This document shows positions 25,329 to 33,287 of a DNA stretch of 64,000 nucleotides, piece by piece. Every line of letters begins with the position of its first letter. The first letter of the stretch is position 1. The DNA lies in contig CAAGIO010000024.1 in NCBI GenBank assembly GCA_900769945.1, positions 36,999-100,998 on the forward strand, given 5' to 3'. Under the pieces are notes generated by a model, which worked only from the letters and a program-made list of their open reading frames with translations, was not told where the DNA came from and did not search any database. The position numbers and the translations under genes were made by a program. Source of the DNA: Bacteroidales bacterium (GTDB lineage Bacteria; Bacteroidota; Bacteroidia; Bacteroidales; F082).

Positions 25329-25415
25329 CGTGACCTTGAACATCAAATATGATAGTTTAAGATTTTTTTTGTTAATATTAGGTCCTTTATAACCTTTATA
25401 GGTTTGAAGGCTAAA

Positions 25416-25445
25416 AAAAGAGGGCGAGACGTCTCGCCCTCTTTT
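25416..25445. terminator. Bidirectional terminator between the cysteate synthase-like and T9SS genes
   Basis: A perfect 30-base palindrome centred between 25430 and 25431, with arms AAAAGAGGGCGAGAC and GTCTCGCCCTCTTTT and T-runs on both strands. It ends the two convergent transcripts. Confidence 0.9.
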
Positions 25446-25464
25446 GGTATTATATCACAAGAGA

Positions 25465-27474
25465 TTATTTCTTGATGACTTTGCTTACTGTTGAATTACC
25501 GTTGTTGTCTATGACTTTCACCATGTAGATGCCTGCTGCATAATTGCTCAGGTTAACCTTTACGTTGTTTGTGCCGTTGACTGTCATGATGTTCTGACCA
25601 CAGATGTTGAAGATCTGAACTTCTTTGATGTCATTGCCGCAAACAGTGATGGTGTTAGTTGTTGGGTTAGGATAGATGCTGTATGATTCAGCGACGTTCT
25701 CTGTTGTGCTGCTGTAGTAAGTCATTGTCTTAGCAACTTTTACAGATGTGAGGTCGTTTGCATAGACAGCTTCAACCTCTACGAATGTGAAACCTTCTGT
25801 CTCTGCTACTGAATAGGTTGTCTCATTTGTTGTTGTTGCGAGTTCGCCGTTAACATAAACGTTGTAGTTTAATGGGCTGCCTGATTGAGGAGCGTCCCAT
25901 GTTGCTACGAAGTCTTCACCATCGTTCTCGTGTGTGAATTGGAGGTTCTGGACTGCGTATGGGTGTTCTTCTGTGTATTCTAATGCGAATGCGCTGTTAT
26001 AGACCTCAGCTGTTGAGTAGTTCTGGAGCCATAATGCAACCTCAAGGTCTGACATTTCCTCAACAAATGTTGAAGACATATCGAATGATTTCTCCATGTG
26101 GACGTAGTCACCGGCCTCAATGTTGATTGTCTCGCCTTGTGCTGTTGTAGGCATTGCCATGAATACATGGTGGAACTCTGTCTCACCGTTTGAGCCAACG
26201 TTGCCTGTTGTCACTTTCTCGTTAATTGCGATGAATGCTCTAACATTTGAAAGGTCAACGTATGACATGAAGTCGGCAATGATGTTGATTGTGTTGCCGT
26301 CAACTGAGAATGAACCCTTGATGTCGGAGAATGCTGGTATGTTGCACTCGTTGTTAAATGCGGTCTGCTGTACAGCCTGTGCACCGATGTTTGTGCCGTT
26401 GAACACTACGTTCGGAACTGCGTTTACTGCATAATACAATCTTCTGACACCACCGTCAGCTGTGTAGTATGGGTCACCGCTTCCAGGCCAGTTCATCTGG
26501 TATTTTGTGTATGAATATCTGCCAGGGTTATTGTTGCAGAATGTTCCCATCGCATTGTTGACGCTGACGCATGGTCCGCATGTTGAGCTTGAGAAGTGCT
26601 CGATGAGTGGTATTCTCTGAACTGAATTCATTGCAACAGAGAATGATTGTGATAACTCATCGTTGATATCTGTGTTGTTGTTTACAGATTTGATTCTCAC
26701 TTTGACCTCGTATGAACCTGGGATAAGTTCTGCAGGAACACCGAATGAGAATGAGTGTGTTGCGAGTGAAGGAAGTGTGCATGAGAATGTCTCTGTCACT
26801 TCTTCTAACTCGTTGAACTGATAGCTTGCCTCAAATGTTGTGATGGTTTCAACACCTTTGTTCATAACTGTGAATGGGACTTCAAACTGGCTTCCTGCTG
26901 TGCTTGAAGGTAAGTTGATGCTCTGGATTGCAAGCATTGTCTGCTCCATTGAATATACATCGATGTCATCGAAGTACCAGTCGTTGATGTTGTAGCTGTC
27001 GCCGCTGTAATAGATACAGAGGATAACGTTGTCGTTGCCCATATCAGGAGTCTCAATGAACTCTGTCACAGAGAATTGGTTCGACTGGTTGTATGATTGT
27101 GACCAGCCTTCATTCCATGTTGTACCACCGTCAGATGATGTGGCGATACCGATAGTGTGTGAACCTGAATAGTTGCTGAGGCAGTGCTTGAATGAGAAGA
27201 CGAGCTTGTCAACACCTGTGAGGTCAACTGCTGGCATGACAACACGTGAAATACCGTTGAACTGTGGATTCCATGTCAAATGCAACTCGTTTGCTTTACC
27301 TCCGGCATTGGCTGTCTGGCTGATTGACCAGTTTGTCTGTCCAAGACCAGCTATTGTCCAACCTGTAGGCATGTTGGTGCCGTTGAACGATTCCTTGATG
27401 AATTGAGCTTTTGTTTGTGCTATCATTGTGACGCTAAGTAACAATGAAAAGACAAATAGTAAAGTTTTTTTCAT
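25465..27474 (-). CDS. T9SS-secreted Omp28/thioredoxin-like protein (CGPC motif)
   Basis: A 669-residue secreted protein. After a signal peptide (about 1-20) comes a choice-of-anchor-J or cleaved-adhesin-like jelly roll (about 24-175: SFNGTNMPTGW, SSDGGTTWNEGW, DWYFDDIDVYS). A CARDB-like Ig domain (about 180-285) follows, then an Omp28-related thioredoxin-like domain with EHFSSSTCGPC (299-302) and a cis-Pro-like AVPNVVFNG. A fibronectin-like module (about 510-590) precedes a T9SS type A domain (YSIYPNPTTNTITV, AAGIYMVKV, ending KVIKK). The CxxC is identical to that of thioredoxin, so extracellular disulfide chemistry is possible but unproven. It lies 44 bases downstream of its paralog. Confidence 0.85.
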   Translation of the reverse strand: MKKTLLFVFSLLLSVTMIAQTKAQFIKESFNGTNMPTGWTIAGLGQTNWSISQTANAGGKANELHLTWNPQFNGISRVVMPAVDLTGVDKLVFSFKHCLSNYSGSHTIGIATSSDGGTTWNEGWSQSYNQSNQFSVTEFIETPDMGNDNVILCIYYSGDSYNINDWYFDDIDVYSMEQTMLAIQSINLPSSTAGSQFEVPFTVMNKGVETITTFEASYQFNELEEVTETFSCTLPSLATHSFSFGVPAELIPGSYEVKVRIKSVNNNTDINDELSQSFSVAMNSVQRIPLIEHFSSSTCGPCVSVNNAMGTFCNNNPGRYSYTKYQMNWPGSGDPYYTADGGVRRLYYAVNAVPNVVFNGTNIGAQAVQQTAFNNECNIPAFSDIKGSFSVDGNTINIIADFMSYVDLSNVRAFIAINEKVTTGNVGSNGETEFHHVFMAMPTTAQGETINIEAGDYVHMEKSFDMSSTFVEEMSDLEVALWLQNYSTAEVYNSAFALEYTEEHPYAVQNLQFTHENDGEDFVATWDAPQSGSPLNYNVYVNGELATTTNETTYSVAETEGFTFVEVEAVYANDLTSVKVAKTMTYYSSTTENVAESYSIYPNPTTNTITVCGNDIKEVQIFNICGQNIMTVNGTNNVKVNLSNYAAGIYMVKVIDNNGNSTVSKVIKK

Positions 27475-27518
27475 AGTTGATAAAATTAAATTAATACAAT
27501 ATGTTAAAAATAAAAATA

Positions 27519-29552
27519 TTACTGTTTGACGAGAATGCTTTTTGAAGTGTTCCCGTATTTATCATTAATTAATAATATGTATGCTCCGTTCGGATAGTCA
27601 TTCATTGAGATTGTGGTGTGCTGCGAGTTCACATCTACCGACATGATTTTCTGTCCTAAGATGTTTATCACTTCTATCTGTTCGATATTCTCCCCGCTTA
27701 CTACAACCATGCCTGATGTTGGGTTTGGAAATACTGACACCTTGGCTTTCTCAGTCTCTTGAATATCATCATATACTATCTCTATCAGTTCGGTTACCAA
27801 GACCGATTCCATGTCTTCATAGTTTGCTCTTACTGAGACGCTATGTAACTCGTTTCTTGAGACAGGGATAGAAAAAGATGTCTCGGTGACATTATCTGCA
27901 ACTAATTCATTATCAACATATACCTTATACGAAACCGGGTCGCTTTGTTCTGGTTTAACCCATGTTGCGGTCAGTGTCTCTGTCCCGTCGTAATCCAGTG
28001 TGAGGTTTGTCACAGGATAAGGGAAGATGCTGGCGTTTTCGTAGAGGAAATGGCTGTTAAGCACTTCTTGGCTGTCGTAGTTCTGTATCCATGCGCTAAC
28101 TTCAAGGTCGTTGTACTCTTCAACGTTTGTTGATGAGAGGTCGATGGAGTATTCGAGGTGCTGATAGTCTCCAGCGTTGATATTCAATTCATCGCCGTTA
28201 TTGTTGGTTATGAATTTCATGAAGATATGGTGGAATGACACCTCACCATTTGTTCCAACGTTACCTGTTGTCTCTTTCTCATTCACTGCGATGAAGGCTT
28301 TTGCTTCGCTATTGTCGCATAACGACATGAAGTCGGCTTTGACATTTATCACGCTGCCTTCGACCGAGAATGTTCCTCTCACCTCGCAAAATGCTGGTCT
28401 CTCATATTCTTGATCGAACAGCTCCTGTGTAAATGCTTGGAACATAAGATGTCTGCCGGTAAGAACGACGATAGGCACTCCGCTGTATCCATAATATGCT
28501 TGTCTCACTCCGCAGTCAGCAACGTAATAAGGGTCGCCGAGACCGGGGTAGTTCATCTGGTATTTAGTATAGGTGTATTTCCCCGGGTTGTTGTTGCATA
28601 TCTCGGTCATCTTAACGTTGACGTTGACACAAGGAACGCATGTGGAGCTTGAGAAATGCTCTATCATGGCTATTGTCTGCGTCTTACCTTTTGAAACGTT
28701 TATTTCCTTTGTGATGGTGTTATCGTTAGGATCTTCGTCGTTTCCTCCGTTGATGCTTTTGATAGTCACGCAGATGTTTTTATTCTCCGGCATAAGGAAT
28801 GCTTTGGAGATAAAGGAGTACTGCCTTATTTCGAGAGACTCCATGCCATCATTGAATGTCTCTTCAGCAATTTCCTCTCCATCTACCGAGAGAGAAACGG
28901 TGAAGTTGCTGATTGGCTGTGAGCCTTTGTTCTCTATTGTGAAAAACACCTCGTTTTTCCCGGCTGTGAGGACGTCGTCAATGTCAATGCTGTTAAGGCT
29001 TAGGTTCAGGCTCGGCATCTCGAAGATGGTGATGTCATCGAAATACCATGCGGTAAGTTTGTCGGTATTGCCATTGTAGGTGATGCTGAACAAGACGGAG
29101 CTGTGTCCGATGTCGCTTGTGCTAATCTGTATTGACTCAGAATATTGGTTTGTGATTTCTGTTTGCACATGATGTTGGGACCATGCCTCGTGCCATGTGT
29201 TGCCGCCATCTGACGATGTCTCTATCGAGAGGGTGTGTTCGCCGTCGAAGTTGTTGAAGAAATGGACGAATGACATTCCAACTGACTGCATGCCGGTAAG
29301 GTCTAATGGAGGAGTCACCACGCGGGCGACGCCGTTAAATATTGGGGTCCAGTCGAGTTTTAACTCGTTGAAGTCACCGCCTGCAAGGTTGCTCTGGGAG
29401 ATGTGCCAGTTTGAGGTGCCATCTCCCATTTTCTGCCAACCTGTAGGGAACATCACGCTGTTGAAGTTCTCTTCCAATAATATAGACCTTCCTTGTGCTG
29501 ATAACGACAATGTCATCAGTACCGCTATGATGGTGATGAAGGTTTTTTTCAT
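27519..29552 (-). CDS. T9SS-secreted Omp28/thioredoxin-like protein (CVPC motif), paralog
   Basis: A 677-residue secreted protein with the same domain order as the downstream gene: signal peptide (about 1-20), jelly-roll adhesin-like domain (NFNSVMFPTGW, SSDGGNTWHEAW, AWYFDDITIFE), Ig-like domain, Omp28/thioredoxin-like domain with EHFSSSTCVPC (305-308) and SGVPIVVLTG, Fn3-like module and T9SS type A domain (VSVFPNPTSGMVVV, PNGAYILLI, ending ILVKQ). The middle CxxC residues differ (VP against GP), which in known thioredoxin-fold proteins shifts redox potential. It lies 41 bases downstream of the carboxyltransferase gene, probably with its own unrecognised promoter. Confidence 0.85.
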   Translation of the reverse strand: MKKTFITIIAVLMTLSLSAQGRSILLEENFNSVMFPTGWQKMGDGTSNWHISQSNLAGGDFNELKLDWTPIFNGVARVVTPPLDLTGMQSVGMSFVHFFNNFDGEHTLSIETSSDGGNTWHEAWSQHHVQTEITNQYSESIQISTSDIGHSSVLFSITYNGNTDKLTAWYFDDITIFEMPSLNLSLNSIDIDDVLTAGKNEVFFTIENKGSQPISNFTVSLSVDGEEIAEETFNDGMESLEIRQYSFISKAFLMPENKNICVTIKSINGGNDEDPNDNTITKEINVSKGKTQTIAMIEHFSSSTCVPCVNVNVKMTEICNNNPGKYTYTKYQMNYPGLGDPYYVADCGVRQAYYGYSGVPIVVLTGRHLMFQAFTQELFDQEYERPAFCEVRGTFSVEGSVINVKADFMSLCDNSEAKAFIAVNEKETTGNVGTNGEVSFHHIFMKFITNNNGDELNINAGDYQHLEYSIDLSSTNVEEYNDLEVSAWIQNYDSQEVLNSHFLYENASIFPYPVTNLTLDYDGTETLTATWVKPEQSDPVSYKVYVDNELVADNVTETSFSIPVSRNELHSVSVRANYEDMESVLVTELIEIVYDDIQETEKAKVSVFPNPTSGMVVVSGENIEQIEVINILGQKIMSVDVNSQHTTISMNDYPNGAYILLINDKYGNTSKSILVKQ

Positions 29553-29593
29553 TTATAACTTTTAAAAGTTTTTTCGATTTTAGCTTAGTGTGT

Positions 29594-31360
29594 TTATTTT
29601 TCAATAAAAGCGATGATGTCACCTTTAGCGACGTTCTTGCCTTGTTCTGCTACAGCCTCAACGAGTTTGCCGCTCCAGTTAGTATAGACGGGCTCGTTGC
29701 AGTACTGTGTCTGGATATAGCAGAACAGGTCGCCTTCTTTGTATTCTTTGCCGGTGGCTGGTGCCATAGATTTCTCCACAACATCAATCTCCCAGATGAT
29801 TTTTCCGCTTGCCGGTGCTGTGATTGCCTCTGCCTTTGGGTGGCGCATTGCGCGTAACTCATTGGCACTCACGGTCACTCCGCCTTTCTCCATCTTAGCT
29901 TTCATCTTATCTTCAAGCTCTTTGTTGAAACGGCGTTTTGCCTCACCCGACTTAAATTCGCGATATTGTTTCTCGTGCATTGCGAACTCGAAGAGCTCTT
30001 CGTCGTCTTGGCCGCGCTCCCAGCCGTTCTTCTCCATCTCGCTGATGTAGCGGTCGAGCTCGTCAGGATAGTTGTCCTGTGGGTTTCCGGTGTAGAACTC
30101 GAAGCCTTTCTTCTTTGCGAGGTCAACAATCTCTTGGTCGAGTTTGCCAGGAAGTTTACCTGCTTTGCCGAGGATCATGTCCCAAGCGGCTTTGTCGATA
30201 GAGTTCACATAGCGTGGCTCGCCCTTGCTGAGGGAGTAGAGGTTCATGAGTGCTATGTTCTTGACATATTGGCTGAAAGGAGTCACTAATGGTGGGTTGC
30301 CGAGTTTTGGCCAGATGTTCTGCACCTCGTTGAATAACTCTACGAGCAGCTGGTCTTCGTTAAGCTCCGGCTTGCCTTGGTTCTTGAGGTTCATGTTGAT
30401 AGCAAGGTGGACGCTCTTAAGGTCAGCCATCAATGAGCCCATCATGCCGCCAGGGAGGCCGCAGCCGAGAAGCAGAGAGTTGAGGTAACGGTTGCGCGGG
30501 TCAATCCAATAGCCGAGGAAGTCGTCCGAGAAGCTCTGTGTGAGTGAGCGCGCCTCCATATATGCGTTCATGTTGATGTCTTTAACAAGGAATCCGGCGT
30601 CTTTCAACATGGCCTGTACAGAGATGACGTCTGGGTGTACTGTTCCCCATGAGAGCGGCTCCATGGCGCAGTCGATATAGTCGCAGCCTGCCTTTGCAAC
30701 CTCAAGTATTGACGCCATCGACAAGCCTGGCCCTGTATGCCCATGATACTGAACGATTATCTCAGGATGCTTGGTCTTTATTGCTGCAACAATCTTGCCC
30801 AATGTCACAGGACGACCAACGCCGGCCATGTCTTTCAAAGCTATCTCCTTGGCTCCTGCCTCGATAAGCTTCTCTGCCATGTTAATATAATATTCAGCGG
30901 TATGCACCTGCGAATATGTGATGCTCATCGCTGCCTGTGAAATCATCCCGGCCTCGTTAGCCCACTCTATTGAAGGAATGATGTTGCGAACATCGTTCAA
31001 TCCGCAGAAAATCCTTGTGATGTCAACGCCCTGTGCTTTCTTCACTTTGTACATAAGACGACGCACATCAGCAGGTACAGGATTCATCCTCAATGCGTTA
31101 AGTGCTCTGTCAAGCATGTGTGTCTGTATGCCACCTTTGTGTAGAGCCGAGGTGAATGCCCTGACTGACGCGTTTGGATTCTCACCATATAGTAAGTTGA
31201 CCTGCTCCGATGCTCCTCCGTTGGTCTCAACCCTGTCAAAACAACCCATCTCGATGATTACAGGTGCTATGGTCTCTAATTGGTCCTTGCGTGGAACATA
31301 TTTGCCCGAACTTTGCCACATGTCGCGGTACACCAAACTGAATTTTATCTCCTTTTTCAT
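29594..31360 (-). CDS. Oxaloacetate decarboxylase alpha/pyruvate carboxylase subunit B-type carboxyltransferase, biotin lysine absent
   Basis: A 588-residue protein. The N-terminal HMGL-like TIM barrel (about 5-290) has VYRDMWQS (Asp13 metal ligand), ALKDMAG (the lysine that is carbamylated in the family) and QYHGHTGPG (His-x-His metal site). The PYC_OADA domain follows (about 300-480). The C-terminal barrel-sandwich domain (about 515-588: APASGKIIWEID, then IQTQYCNEP, WSGKLVEAV) aligns with biotin carrier domains, but the AMKM lysine position reads TQYC. This protein cannot be biotinylated at the normal site, so a separate carrier protein would be needed. It probably works in pyruvate-oxaloacetate interconversion or methylmalonyl-type transcarboxylation. 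A leader of about 130 bases precedes it. Confidence 0.85.
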   Translation of the reverse strand: MKKEIKFSLVYRDMWQSSGKYVPRKDQLETIAPVIIEMGCFDRVETNGGASEQVNLLYGENPNASVRAFTSALHKGGIQTHMLDRALNALRMNPVPADVRRLMYKVKKAQGVDITRIFCGLNDVRNIIPSIEWANEAGMISQAAMSITYSQVHTAEYYINMAEKLIEAGAKEIALKDMAGVGRPVTLGKIVAAIKTKHPEIIVQYHGHTGPGLSMASILEVAKAGCDYIDCAMEPLSWGTVHPDVISVQAMLKDAGFLVKDINMNAYMEARSLTQSFSDDFLGYWIDPRNRYLNSLLLGCGLPGGMMGSLMADLKSVHLAINMNLKNQGKPELNEDQLLVELFNEVQNIWPKLGNPPLVTPFSQYVKNIALMNLYSLSKGEPRYVNSIDKAAWDMILGKAGKLPGKLDQEIVDLAKKKGFEFYTGNPQDNYPDELDRYISEMEKNGWERGQDDEELFEFAMHEKQYREFKSGEAKRRFNKELEDKMKAKMEKGGVTVSANELRAMRHPKAEAITAPASGKIIWEIDVVEKSMAPATGKEYKEGDLFCYIQTQYCNEPVYTNWSGKLVEAVAEQGKNVAKGDIIAFIEK

Positions 31361-31441
31361 GTTCTTAATTATTTGGTTGATTGATGATATGATATATTAT
31401 TCTAAGTCTTTGTTGCTTAATATATTATGATGTATATCCTT

Positions 31442-31477
31442 GCCTCTCCCACATTCTTATTCAGGATAGGAGACGGC
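31442..31477 (-). promoter_or_regulatory. Hairpin in the carboxyltransferase 5' leader
   Basis: Between the -7 box at 31494-31501 and the start at 31360 lies a long leader. Near its 5' end GCC plus TCTCC (31442-31449) pairs with GGAGA plus GGC (31469-31477) around one bulged base. No known riboswitch class was recognised. Confidence 0.35.
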
Positions 31478-31493
31478 TCTTTATTTTATTTTG

Positions 31494-31501
31494 CAAATAT
31501 A
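31494..31501 (-). promoter_or_regulatory. -7 box for the carboxyltransferase gene
   Basis: On the minus strand this reads TATATTTG. It lies 134 bases before the start codon and overlaps the divergent promoter region of the M20 gene. Confidence 0.6.
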
Positions 31502-31514
31502 TAAAAAAATGATG

Positions 31515-31522
31515 TATTTTTG
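31515..31522 (+). promoter_or_regulatory. -7 box for the M20-nucleosidase-YgiQ operon
   Basis: TATTTTTG matches the consensus and lies 14 bases before ATG 31537, implying a short leader. Confidence 0.6.
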
Positions 31523-31536
31523 CAAAAATATTGTTG

Positions 31537-32739
31537 ATGAAGCAAATTATTTTTGATAAGTCTTTGAGCCTTTTTGATGAGGTGGTCGCTATCCGCAGAA
31601 AACTGCATAAATATCCGGAGTTAAGTTTTTGTGAGAAAGAGACTTCGTCAGTGATAAAGGATTATCTTGCTTCAAAAGGAATTGCTTTTGAGACAGATGT
31701 TGCCGGGTATGGTGTTGTCGCCACTGTTGTTGGCACTGCCGCTCTTCCCGCAGGTGCTACTATCGCTCTTCGTGCCGATATGGACGCTCTTCCTATCAAG
31801 GAGGAGAGCTCTTGTGAATATCGTTCTGTAAATGAAGGTGTTATGCATGCATGCGGACATGATGCGCACACGGCTATGCTTCTTGGTGCGGCTTCTATCA
31901 TTCATGATTTGAGAGGCTCTTTCTCCGGTAAGATAAAGTTCGTGTTCCAGCCGGGTGAGGAGAAACTGCCGGGTGGGGCGTCGCTGATGCTTGCCAATGG
32001 CGCACTGAAAGATGTTGATTTTGTTGTAGGGCAGCATGTCTTTCCGGACCTGCAATGTGGCTGTGTGGGATTTCATCAAGGCCCGTTCATGGCTTCGTGC
32101 GATGAGGTGAATATTATTATTAGAGGAAGGGGCGGGCATGCGGCAAAGCCTTCCGAACGCTCCAACGCTCTTCTCGCCGCCGCCGACATCGTCTCCCGCC
32201 TGTCGAAGATGTTTCCTGAATCGGACACTGTAGCCCTCCGTTCGGACGGCCTGCTCTGTTTTGGCAGCCTTATCGCTGACGGCACTTATAACGTGGTGCC
32301 TCCGCAGGTATCAATGAAAGGCACCATGCGTACTTTCAATGAGAAAAAACGTGCCGCCATGAAATCCATTATCTCCGCATTATCCCACGACACCGCCGCT
32401 CTTTTTGGCTGCTCCGCCGATGTCTTTATCGAGAACGGATACCCGTCTCTCATCAATGACAACGCCTTGACAGAGAAATGCCGCCTCTTGGCATCCGAAT
32501 ACCTCGACCCAAGCAAAGTGCTGGATATCCCACAGATGATGACCGCCGACGACTTCGCCTTCTATTCCCAAGCCTTCCCTTCATGCTTCTATAGAATTGG
32601 TGTCTCTAACGTCTCAAAAGGCATTGACTCTAAACAACATACATCTACATTCGACATTGACGAGGACGCTTTGCAAATTGGAACGGGACTGATGTCGTTT
32701 ATCGCTATTTCATTATGTAATAATATTATTCTGCCATGA
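31537..32739 (+). CDS. M20 family amidohydrolase (amino-acid N-acyl hydrolase-like)
   Basis: A 400-residue cytosolic metallohydrolase of the M20D group, which cleaves N-acyl or N-acetyl amino acids (hippurate, IAA-amino acid, N-acetyl-diaminopimelate). Motifs: RRKLHKYPELSF, ALRADMDALPI, MHACGHDAHTAMLLG (Cys and His metal ligands), FQPGEEKLPGGA (catalytic Glu-Glu), and the lid motif RGRGGHAAKP. It begins at ATG 31537, preceded by two in-frame TTG codons. Its stop overlaps the next gene by four bases (ATGA). The acyl substrate is unknown. Confidence 0.88.
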   Translation: MKQIIFDKSLSLFDEVVAIRRKLHKYPELSFCEKETSSVIKDYLASKGIAFETDVAGYGVVATVVGTAALPAGATIALRADMDALPIKEESSCEYRSVNEGVMHACGHDAHTAMLLGAASIIHDLRGSFSGKIKFVFQPGEEKLPGGASLMLANGALKDVDFVVGQHVFPDLQCGCVGFHQGPFMASCDEVNIIIRGRGGHAAKPSERSNALLAAADIVSRLSKMFPESDTVALRSDGLLCFGSLIADGTYNVVPPQVSMKGTMRTFNEKKRAAMKSIISALSHDTAALFGCSADVFIENGYPSLINDNALTEKCRLLASEYLDPSKVLDIPQMMTADDFAFYSQAFPSCFYRIGVSNVSKGIDSKQHTSTFDIDEDALQIGTGLMSFIAISLCNNIILP

Positions 32740-33281
32740 AGATACTGTTGACCTATGCCCTTGGTGATGAGAGGGTTGACGTATGTATGCCGCATCATGA
32801 GCTTGTTTATTTGGAGACCGGCGTTGGAAAAGTGCGCTCGGCTCTGAACCTTATGCGCGCCGTCATCTTTCATCGCCCTGACCTTGTGTTGAACTTCGGC
32901 ACAGCAGGCTCCCTGAATCATAATGTGGGTGATGTCGTGGTGTGTAACCGCTTTGTTGACAGGGACTTGCGCCGTCTTGTGCTCGGTGAGGTGAACTCTT
33001 ATATTGCCTTCCCTCCCGACATCCTATCAATACTCCCTGATAAAAACTTTATCGTCGGGACATGCAATACAGGCGATAGCTTCGTGACAGAAGTGTCTGA
33101 TATTGAAGGCGATGTCATTGATATGGAGGCTTTCGCACAAGCTGATGTGTGCTCTGTGATGAACCTGCCTTTCTTCTCGGTGAAATACGTCACTGACGTG
33201 GTGGGGAAGAACTCGGTGGACATCTGGAAAGATAAACTCGCTGACGCCCGGAAATCATTGTTTGAGTTTTTTAATATGTAG
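32736..33281 (+). CDS. Purine nucleosidase/phosphorylase-family protein (MTA/SAH nucleosidase-like)
   Basis: A 181-residue protein, shorter than the ~230 residues of MTA/SAH nucleosidase, but with its key blocks: LETGVGKVRSALNL, LVLNFGTAGSLN, the VVVCNRFVDRD segment, TGDSFV, the ribose-binding VIDMEAFAQADVC (Met-Glu) and VKYVTDVVGKNS with the catalytic Asp. It probably splits an adenosine-type nucleoside such as SAH or methylthioadenosine. Translational coupling to the M20 gene and a 6-base gap to the YgiQ gene indicate one operon. Confidence 0.83.
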   Translation: MKILLTYALGDERVDVCMPHHELVYLETGVGKVRSALNLMRAVIFHRPDLVLNFGTAGSLNHNVGDVVVCNRFVDRDLRRLVLGEVNSYIAFPPDILSILPDKNFIVGTCNTGDSFVTEVSDIEGDVIDMEAFAQADVCSVMNLPFFSVKYVTDVVGKNSVDIWKDKLADARKSLFEFFNM

Positions 33282-33287
33282 TGCCTC

